Source: Phoronis australis
Taxonomy: Eukaryota; Phoronida; Phoronidae
Length of the DNA stretch: 64,000 nt
Assembly (NCBI GenBank): GCA_002633005.1
Contig: NMRA01000083.1
Span: 198,896 to 262,895, forward strand
Direction: 5' to 3'
Shown here: positions 56,628-64,000 of the stretch, in pieces
Layout of the letters: each line of letters begins with the position of its first letter
How positions within the stretch are numbered: position 1 is the stretch's first letter
The notes under the pieces: model-generated
What the model was told of the DNA's origin: nothing
Seen by the model: only the letters and a program-made list of their open reading frames with translations
Databases searched by the model: none
Position numbers and translations under genes: made by a program

Positions 56628-57347
56628 CCTGGCATTGATGTCTATAGGATGTCCAAGATGATCAACCTATCTGCAGCTACATTCAGGTATGCGCGTACTA
56701 AAGTGAAGTTGCTGTTTTCACCCAAATACCTGTTAATCACAAACACGGCAATGTGTGGCGCATTTAGTGGTGTTGGCGACATGATGCAGCAGTTTTATGA
56801 GAAAATTCAGAAACGGCAAGACAGATGGGACTTTAGGAGAACTGCACACCTCCAACTGACGGGAGTTGCTTTAGGACCTGCTTGCCACTACTGGTACCTA
56901 TTCTTAGACCGTTATTTCGCAGGGAACTCCATGAGGGCTCTGTGCAAGAAAATTGTTGTGGATCAAGTGATATTTTCGCCGATAAGCATAGTACTGTTTT
57001 TTGTTTGTCTGGGAATGTTGGAAGGCTCTACATATAAAGAGATAGTGAAGGAGATGATTGACAAAGGAAAAGTGCTTTACGTTGCAGAGTGGATTGTGTG
57101 GCCACCAGCGCAGTTAATCAACTTTTACTTTCTACCGACTCGTTTTAGAGTGCTCTACGACAACGTAGTGTCGTTGGGGTTTGATTACTATTATGCTTAT
57201 GTGAAACACAGGAAGGACTTCAAGGTGCAAGCGTATGATGAGTTTCGTGATATGCACACAGTTACTTGTTCAAATGCTGTGTCCAAACACGAAAGGTTGA
57301 ACAAAAAGAAAAGGACTAGTGCACAAGTTAATACAAAAGGAAATTAG
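56628..57347 (+). CDS. MPV17L2: MPV17L2-like protein, single coding exon (ATG at 56649)
   Basis: Member of the Mpv17/PMP22 family of small four-helix organelle membrane proteins. MPV17L2 acts at the mitochondrial inner membrane and supports mitoribosome assembly in mammals. The 232-aa product (human about 206) contains LLITNTAMCGAFSGVGDMMQQ-like sequence at residues 27-48, GVALGPACHYWYLFLDRYF at about 76-95, KKIVVDQVIFSPI at 103-115, and the family C-terminal block EWIVWPPAQLINFYFLPTRF followed by RVLYDNVVSLGFDYYYAYVK. The basic tail after residue 200 is longer than usual. The entry starts at a splice acceptor (TTATGTCTTACAG, ending 56627), which implies a non-coding upstream exon. The coding region itself is uninterrupted, unlike vertebrate orthologues. 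An overlapping upstream ORF precedes the start. Confidence 0.9.
   Translation, partial: PGIDVYRMSKMINLSAATFRYARTKVKLLFSPKYLLITNTAMCGAFSGVGDMMQQFYEKIQKRQDRWDFRRTAHLQLTGVALGPACHYWYLFLDRYFAGNSMRALCKKIVVDQVIFSPISIVLFFVCLGMLEGSTYKEIVKEMIDKGKVLYVAEWIVWPPAQLINFYFLPTRFRVLYDNVVSLGFDYYYAYVKHRKDFKVQAYDEFRDMHTVTCSNAVSKHERLNKKKRTSAQVNTKGN
56638..56661 (+). promoter_or_regulatory. Upstream ORF overlapping the MPV17L2-like start
   Basis: ATG at 56638 opens seven codons ending TGA at 56659-56661. It overlaps the main ATG at 56649 in another frame. Its stop overlaps the in-frame Met4 codon as ATGA (56658-56661), a layout that permits termination-reinitiation at Met4. A leader with this ATG should reduce use of Met1. 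Confidence 0.6.
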
Positions 57348-58446
57348 TTTGCTTGTTTGTGAATATTTATTGAATCTTTGTGCAAATTAACAAAAATCTG
57401 TGGTGTGGCTTTCATGGGAATACATGTGTGCTACATCCTGTTTCAACTGTGATACAACCCAAACTTGCAGGCCATATTTCTATTAGTTTCAGAAGCCATT
57501 GCTGACCTCAAAACAATGATGAGAGGTGTTATAGGCAGGAACAGAAGGTGGAAATGTGTATTACTCAGAACTGCAATGATTACCAGTTTGTACAATATTG
57601 AGTTTTTGTGATAGTAACCCCAGGGCATATATTCGGACAACTTTTTTAGTTTGTGGTATCCCAAAACTAAACCAAGGTCTATTTTCAGAAATGGGGCGAA
57701 ATCCATTATAAAATATGTCACGCGTTTTGAAGGGTGTTTATCTAGTTGCGAGCATATTTCTAAAAATGTAATGATTAAAATCAAACATCTAAAACTACTG
57801 ACTAGCCCCAAGATTAACTGTAAGCAACAACAATGCTTTGTTTTTGACTGACACATATTTTTTCATTTTAAGAAATCCTACAAACCCTGAAGTTATAGTT
57901 GTGGCTCCAAAAGTAGTCCGTTGGCTTATATTTTGAAAATATTAGAATAGTGAATAAGAACAATTTCTGATGAATCAAAATAAGCAATAACTAATATTAA
58001 ACTAATAGTGTTGGTTCTGTTGATGATGATAAAGTCAAGGGATAGGTGGAGACTTCTTGGAGATGTCAAGCAATGCCTCTGGAAACAACACGTGCATACA
58101 GACAATGAATTTACTCAGATTCCCCACTTCAGTAGTTCTGTTCATAAATAATTCACCTTGAGGACCACAGCCTACTTTGTAGAATAGTTGAGAACAGTAA
58201 AACTTAATAAGTCAGGTCCAACGAGACTAAAAGATTTCACCCTAATAAAGCGAAACGTGAAGGGACTAGACCGCTATTAAGAGCAACTGCAGAACTTAGT
58301 CCAAATTCAGCAAAGCTCCGACTTGAATGTACCAAACTTATGCAGCTTTTACTATATTCATAAAGTACCCACTTTGTTTTGTTAAAGCCCTTGTTATATG
58401 CAACATGTTCACAGTGATCTTGTTCAGTAACTCGTTGGTTGTTACA
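57348..58446. other. Convergent interval between MPV17L2-like and ETFBKMT
   Basis: No gene recognised. It should hold the 3' ends of both genes. Confidence 0.45.
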
Positions 58447-58697
58447 CTGGGAACTGTTTTATCAAAGCTCCGAAGTCGGTTGTAGTAGCTAAGATGTTTG
58501 TAGCCATGGTATTTGGAAAGTCGACACTGCCTTTTTATACGATATAAACATTGCTACTGAAGTACATAAATGTGATCACAATTCACGTTCAATTTGTAAG
58601 CCAAACTTTGTTAATGAATTTGTTTGTCAATAAAAATTCAAGATACGACTTTCTTAGCTACGACTCGACTGACGCCTTTTGATAAAATAGGCCCCTG
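58447..58697. mobile_element. MITE with ~47-bp inverted ends
   Basis: Left end CTGGGAACTGTTTTATCAAA..GTCGGTTGTAGTAGCTAAG matches the reverse complement of the right end CAGGGGCCTATTTTATCAAA..GTCGAGTCGTAGCTAAG. Non-coding. It lies about 110 bp past the ETFBKMT stop codon, so it may be part of that gene's 3' UTR. Confidence 0.7.
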
Positions 58698-58804
58698 ATG
58701 ATAAATTGGAAATTGTTTTCTTGTGTAAAGAATGTGAGGATAATCCTGTGAATAGAAGAACTAATATTGCAATTCTACGACGTGTCATCTTTATGTTGTA
58801 GACC

Positions 58805-59142
58805 TTAATTTGTAAATTCCCACACGTATGCATGAGTTAATCCATTGTTTTCTTGCCTACAAGTCTTTGACAATGCATATTTAGCCACCTGTCTCATGTG
58901 CTTCATCGGCAAAGATGTCGAGAAAAATGCTCTTCCTGGGTCACCTATTAGAACCCTAGTCCTTGCTTGCACTAAGTGTTGTACCCAACTAAACACAGTC
59001 TTGCTGAAGTCGTAATCATAAAACATGTCTCCAAGCAGCACATAGTCCAGAGTGTTGGTTTGCTGACCTATTTTGTTGCGGCTGTCTGTTTCTATGGTGA
59101 TGTTATTTAGTCTGGCATTCATCTGAATTGCACACAATGCAA
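58805..59142 (-). CDS. ETFBKMT: ETFBKMT exon 3 (C-terminus)
   Basis: Acceptor TTTCTTTACAG at 59143, then VALCAIQMNARLNNITIETD, the LLGDMFYDYDF motif, RVLIGDPGRAFF and a final WEFTN before TAA. Confidence 0.93.
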
Positions 59143-61097
59143 CTGTAAAGAAAAATCACATAATGTTATGTGTGACAATGTAGGCAAGGTAAACTTCATT
59201 ACAAAACATTGGTTGCACAATATTGCCTGAATTTGTCATTCAGGTAGTGTTGAAATACATTACAGGAAATTTAAAAATATCTCTGGTCTTACCATACTAA
59301 AGAAATTGTCACCTGGGTTTTGGCGGCCACCATCGACTTTTTCAGACTTCTGAGGGTAAATAGCGTTAAACTTTAACCAGTAGCCCGACGTAGTTCATTG
59401 AGAAGATTTGAACTGACAAAGACAATTTCTTGAAGTAATTCCAGGTAAAATTTAAAAATTTCGAGAAATATCAATTTAGAGAAACATATGATAACTGAGA
59501 AGACAAATTAAGGCAACTGTAATGAAATTTCACATATCAGGAAAATTTATCTTTCGTTTGATTTTTAAGTTTCGAACGTCTCATGCGGTCATCACCGGCC
59601 CCATCACGTGATGTTCTCTACTGACCTGGGTCAATATCATTGGCTATTACTCGCTCTGCCCCTGACAACACGCATGCTATGGCCGACGCTCCACATCCAC
59701 TTCCAACATCCAACACACGCTGGTGGGCAAACTGATCTGGGTTGTCCAAAATAAACCTGTAGAACACACAGATATGTATGGGGTGATTTGAAAAGATTTG
59801 CGTACGATCTGATCAAAATTAAATTTTAGTTGCAGTGACCATTTTTGAACTGGCATATCATTTTCTACGCTGAGCATGGCCTGGAGGCATATTTAATTAA
59901 CCTTATGTCAGTTTTTAGCGAGCTTAGAAATCGCTCCAAATCCATGGTTTTGTAAGGAACAAGTTGAGATCAGTTTTTTAAGGATAAATGGTCTAAGTTT
60001 TATCTTTTTTGGTGTAAGTTACAAAGGAATTTCACTACTGTATGAAGTAGTTAATTCCGAATTCCAAACCAAAGTGCTCTTGTGTTTAAAAACATTACCT
60101 CTCTCACCCAATTCTGATTTGTTGCAGAATGTGACATTATCACAGGCAGTGAGTACATGCCACTTTCAAACCCACAATTTTAGGGCGTATTTTTGGAAAT
60201 TTGTTGGAAATACGTCCATGGGCCGTATTTTCGGAAATTCCTGGTATGAAACTTATTTTATGAACTTAAGTGTCTTTTTTCATTTTTTGGAAATTTAGAG
60301 CGGTTATAATCTCACCTTGCATCACCAAAACTGACTTTGATTTAGGCCAGACTTACAAATATATATTTATTGGTTTCAAATTAATTTCCTCAGAGGTTTA
60401 AAAGAAATGGCAGTTGTGAGTAAAGAACATGTTGTAAGTTGTGATCAACTGTATTGCGGTAAGTGGTCTAAATCAAAAGTTCAGTTCATGGATGGAACAC
60501 GAGTTTATAGTCGTCTAAGTTCACAAGAAGCTGGGGCTCTCAGACTGAGTTAATATATCAAAATTTTCGCGATTAAATCAATATCATTTAATTGTCTTTT
60601 GCATCTAGATTTTTTAATTTTATGACACGCATTCAAGGTGCAAAAGTCTCATAGCCTGTAATGACCAATTCAACTTTTTAAGACCACTCTCATTGACAGA
60701 TTATTGTTACTTGTATGTCTTCTCACCTTGTCAATGCCTGTCCACCAGGCCAATAAAATGCCCAAAAGGGATCAGTAAACGGACAACACTCGGGTCTCGC
60801 TCTCCATAAAGTGCAGTTTTGTGTAATCAGATGAAGTTTGATTTCGGGTGTCAAGTGATCATGGGTGATCTCTGTGTGTTCTTGTATTGTCAGTTCCGTT
60901 GAGGATGTTAAGTATCGCCTTGCGTCACGAAATGCATAGCCATCCGCCTTATGTAAGTGGAATACTTCACGTCCTGCTCGCAGTGCACGGCAATGCGGAG
61001 TCAAGTCGAGGATGCAATTCGATAGACTTTGAAAAAATCTTGGATTTCTATAACCAGCCAATAAAGCGTTGCGCAAGAAGGTAGGACCCGTCGTCAT
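58805..61097 (-). CDS. ETFBKMT: ETF beta-subunit lysine methyltransferase (METTL20), 279 aa
   Basis: Seven-beta-strand S-adenosylmethionine methyltransferase that modifies lysines of electron-transfer flavoprotein beta in the mitochondrial matrix. Three exons, 61097-60727, 59756-59626 and 59142-58805, join in phases 2 and 1 to 840 bp; human ETFBKMT is about 262 aa. The N-terminus (MTTGPTFLRNALLAGYRNPR) is basic and Ser/Leu-rich, as expected for a matrix presequence. It is followed by LTIQEHTEITHDHLTPEIKL, DPFWAFYWPGGQALTRF, SAM motif I VLDVGSGCGASA, ANDIDPVA, and motif IV/V region LLGDMFYDYDF, RTRVLIGDPGR. All residues of the GSGCG loop and GDMFYD are present, so the enzyme looks functional. 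It lies tail-to-tail with the MPV17L2-like gene and head-to-head with the DEF6/SWAP70 exon. Confidence 0.93.
59626..59756 (-). CDS. ETFBKMT: ETFBKMT exon 2 (SAM-binding motif I)
   Basis: Acceptor GTTCTACAG, donor CAG|GTCAGT. Encodes FILDNPDQFAHQRVLDVGSG and then CGASAIACVLSGAERVIAND, IDP. Confidence 0.93.
60727..61097 (-). CDS. ETFBKMT: ETFBKMT exon 1
   Basis: ATG at 61097-61095; donor AAG|GTGAGA. Encodes the presequence and the first conserved block ending WPGGQALTR (split Arg). Confidence 0.92.
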
Positions 61098-61451
61098 TTT
61101 GCTTCCAATTATTAAGAATTATTTTAGACCTAACAAATTCTGCTCACGCGGTTAAGTTAGCCGTGTCGTTGACCAACCAAGTAAGCCACCAGACCTGTTC
61201 TCATGTGGACCAGTCCCCTTCCAATCGACTTCTCAAGACACTGTATCATTCCTAACTGAGCTTCGAATTTGTTGAATACTATGCTGTCGACTACGTTTTG
61301 CCAAATTTCAGGTGGATCGTTGGACGAGACAAATTCTTGAAACTGATCTGCGACACATCCAAGAAGTATCAGACACGGAAGTGAAATTTCCCTCCATCTG
61401 ACGTCAATAGCACGTGACTATCAGCACAAGCCATTGCACTGGGGTGAAGAC
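61098..61451. promoter_or_regulatory. Divergent promoter of ETFBKMT and DEF6/SWAP70
   Basis: Only 354 bp separate the two start codons on opposite strands. Near the plus-strand start lie a full CRE TGACGTCA at 61399-61406 and a CACGTGAC E-box at 61411-61418, five bases apart. The short head-to-head interval makes shared regulation likely but unproven. Confidence 0.65.
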
Positions 61452-61544
61452 ATGGCTTTGCAGGACAAGCGAAAGTGTTACTGGCACGCCTTTAACGCAT
61501 TAGATGAACAGAAAAACGACCAAGTACCGAAATCGAAACTAAAG
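61452..61544 (+). CDS. DEF6/SWAP70-family first coding exon, gene continues off the window
   Basis: Thirty-one codons from ATG to a GTAACT donor, phase 0. The peptide MALQDKRKCYWHAFNALDEQ, then KNDQVPKSKLK, aligns without gaps after the first residues to the start of DEF6 and SWAP70 (MAL......WYAFTALD....GKVSKSQLK as recalled). In those genes the first coding exon ends at the same place. DEF6/SWAP70 proteins have EF-hand-like, PH and coiled-coil regions and act in Rac/actin signalling. The next exon was not found up to 64000, so the first intron exceeds 2.4 kb. DEF6 and SWAP70 are vertebrate duplicates, so neither symbol is assigned. Confidence 0.75.
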
Positions 61545-62047
61545 GTAACTGAAGTGACTTGCTTTTACGTGTCCATTCTTTTATAGACGTCACCTTCCCA
61601 CTTCTTCCTTGTCAACAACGAAACGTAGACCAGTAGCTGTATGGCACAAGCATAGAGGGCAGGAGCAACAGGTTGTCGTGCATGCCATAATGACATAACT
61701 GGAGGTCATAAACACAATCCTTCAAATCCACACTTTCAATTTTTCCCTTCTCAAAACGCCACAGAGAATGATGTGAATTAACAGCTTGAAAGTTTTGGCT
61801 CACTGGAAAATGATTTTTGATCGTATCAACTTGATATTGTTTTAGGGCGTATCAATGTCGGAGTGGCATGGACAATGTTTTTTTTTGCCTTTAACATTTG
61901 AAAGCTTTGTACGAACATGTTCTCGGCTTGTGATTAGTATTTGTCAGTCTCTGAGGTGTGTACAGCGGGAGTGGGAGGTAGGAAAAATTAGGAGACCCAC
62001 CATTTTGGAGTCTCATGTAAAGGATTTGCTGTAGGACGTAATTTAGT

Positions 62048-62492
62048 GGGCCTGTTGCAACCCAAAGCTGATGCCAGCACTGAATTGATTTGATGCTTCA
62101 GTTTGGCACGGGGTGGTGAACCAAACTAATGCCTGCGCTAAACTAAAGCTACCGTAAGTTCCCAAATTATTGCCTATGGTTTATATGTTTTTTAATGGTT
62201 ATCAGAACTGAAATTGACGACACCGAGTGCGGCGTGGTGCGTAATAGTTTCTCAGGACATTTCACCCATGTGATTCATCCATATGACCTGCATACGTGAG
62301 CACTTATTGTCGTCTCTTTTGGGTTCTGATAAGCATCAAAAAAGTCCATGAACCACGTGCAATGATAATTTGGGAACTTACAGTAGCTTAAGTTTGGCGT
62401 AGGCATCAGTTTGGCTAACTAACCTGTGCCAAATTGAAGTATGCCCGGCAATTCAATTAGGCGCAGCAATCAGTTTGGGCTGCAACAGGTCC
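62048..62492. mobile_element. Foldback MITE, arms of ~130 bp
   Basis: Left end GGGCCTGTTGCAACCCAAA matches the reverse complement of the right end GGACCTGTTGCAGCCCAAA at 17 of 19. The match continues for about 130 bp per arm (CAGTTTGGCAC, GCCTGCGC.AAACT, GTAAGTTCCCAAATTAT). Flanks ATTTAGT and ATTTGTT resemble a decayed target duplication. Located in the DEF6/SWAP70 first intron. Confidence 0.8.
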
Positions 62493-64000
62493 ATTTGTTG
62501 GGAGCTTCTTAAGTTGCCCTGTTGATTGTGAAGAATTTTCTCAGTGGCAAGGGTTTTCATCTAGAGCTACATAAAATTGAAGGAAACTAAAAAAATTAAT
62601 AAACAACTCGAATACTCTTATGCATGTAATGTCAATCCTTTTTGTAGATTTTTGTCTCAAAAACTGACTCATTTTATTTTGTCGCAAAATTGACTCTCAT
62701 TAAGTCCCAAATTTATAAAAAGTGGTATGCAGAACTTTGGTTCTGCCCGGGGCGATTGTTTATGGGATAGTCCCTCTTACTATAGTCAAATGCATGGACC
62801 CTAGTACTAAGAAAAGAGAAACTATTCAATTTAAGTACAAATCAGTCACAGGTTATTCATAGTAATTCAGTGGATGCCGCCGATGTGTATGTCCGGGGCC
62901 GTCGCTCCATCACCTCTCCCCCTTCCATGCGCTATACAGCTGTAAAGTGCCATGAATTCAGTTAGGAAATGGGTTATGATTACTTTTGGCTTCCCTTATT
63001 TTGTGAACTGAGTTTTCATCAGGCATGTGTTACGCTAACATTATTTGCATGCAAGTGAACGAGAAAAGATGCACTGTTCACCTCAGAGTATCCAGTGAAT
63101 TCCTCACCATATAAAAACGTTAGATGGCGCCATCACAGATTGTAGTGAGGTAGTTACTATTCATTGGGTTGGCCGAATGTGTATTGGATGAGATAACTGT
63201 GGTGGTAAACCAATTCGCCTTCCAAGTAAGGCAAATGACCAACTTTTACTAGTGCGACTCACACACACACACACACACACACACATATCTGATAATTAAG
63301 GTAAGACGGGAGTTGTCGTTCTGTGCATTACAATTAACAGCTGTTGCGAATACGGGTTGCAAAAGAACATTCCGTCTGTATGTGTAATCGGGACGCTGAC
63401 ATGCATGTCTGGTTATCGAGCCTGGTTAGGATTTGATGAAAACAATCGCCATGATACAGTATGCAGTATGCATCAACTATACAAAGCAGTACAATCTTGA
63501 GTTTCGCTCTTAGGCACTGTCCGTCTTTGTTCTGAGATACTAGAAATACGGGATGCGTGCATTTATGATTGATGCGCCATGATTGACAATCAAGCCCCAG
63601 CATTTTGAGGGGAAAAATGAGACCGATCACTTGCATTGGAGTAAACTGGGTATGTATTTGGAGACGAAAGTTTGAGAGACTGGACCTTAGTGGACTTAAT
63701 CATTCGTAACTGCAAGAACGGCTGCGGTTGAATATGATTGAGCCGAAATGTCTTATCTATATAAAGCCACACGGTGGGCCACTATTTATAGAGGCCATCA
63801 CATGACAAACCGGGCCAGTGACAAGTTCACCCTTAAAGTTCTTGGAATTCAACCATGACCAAATAAGGTATAACCAAAATAGAAGAATACACTAGCTCCA
63901 ACGATGACCAACAGGTGTCATGCTAATACAGAAACAGAGATGTGATCATTCGTGTTACCATATGTAACCGCAGCTTATAATTACTTCCGCCTTGTCCCAG
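62493..64000. other. DEF6/SWAP70 first intron, nothing else assigned
   Basis: No exon recognised. Contains the CA microsatellite at 63260. Confidence 0.5.
63260..63285. repeat. (CA)n microsatellite
   Basis: Thirteen CA units uninterrupted. Confidence 0.97.

Noticed and set aside
58805-59137. ETFBKMT exon 3 as a stand-alone gene
   Set aside because: Its apparent start is a TTG inside the exon. The acceptor at 59143 joins it in phase to exon 2 and completes the methyltransferase.

Overview
The window is animal nuclear DNA. It has spliced genes with GT-AG introns, no bacterial operons, introns up to about 11 kb, and many short inverted-repeat transposons. Gene content (animal-type phosphomevalonate kinase, an SGLT4-like SLC5 transporter, SMARCB1, ARL6IP4, MPV17L2-like, ETFBKMT, and a DEF6/SWAP70 first exon) fits a bilaterian, most likely a marine invertebrate such as a lancelet or hemichordate. 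The species cannot be fixed from the sequence. All gene names below come from recalled family sequence patterns, not from a database search.

Layout: (1) 1-14 kb: the minus strand carries one exon matching SMARCB1 exon 2 (129-234). A cluster of YY1/NRF1/ETS-like sites lies at 3.0-3.4 kb, followed by an intact foldback transposon with an 8-bp target duplication (3422-4059) and then an intronless phosphomevalonate kinase (4863-5462, +). The next 8 kb is gene-poor and holds LINE remnants. A 19-bp minisatellite with a 630-bp assembly gap sits inside a reverse-transcriptase fragment. (2) 14.1-44.8 kb: one SLC5 sodium/sugar cotransporter gene (+) was traced through 14 coding positions with every splice phase consistent. 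Coding position 8 exists twice (34555-34802 and 35895-36118). Both copies are intact and fit the same phases, so they look like mutually exclusive exons. The introns carry two minisatellites, several MITEs and a recurrent dispersed repeat. (3) 44.8-48.2 kb: intergenic, with MITEs. (4) 48.2-51.7 kb: ARL6IP4/SRp25 on the minus strand, five coding exons, 216 aa. (5) 52-56.5 kb: transposon debris, then a higher-order tandem array in which a CTCF-core-like motif recurs about every 130-160 bp. (6) 56.6-61.5 kb: an intronless MPV17L2-like gene (+), then ETFBKMT (-, three coding exons, 279 aa), which shares a 354-bp divergent promoter with the first coding exon of a DEF6/SWAP70-family gene (+). That gene runs off the right edge.

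The genes do not form a pathway. PMVK is a sterol/isoprenoid enzyme, MPV17L2 and ETFBKMT are expected to be mitochondrial, SMARCB1 and ARL6IP4 nuclear, and the SLC5 protein a plasma-membrane transporter. The most interesting signals are the duplicated SLC5 exon whose reading phases enforce mutual exclusion, the CTCF-like array, and the minisatellite that arose from reverse-transcriptase codons and now repeats a consensus 5' splice site.
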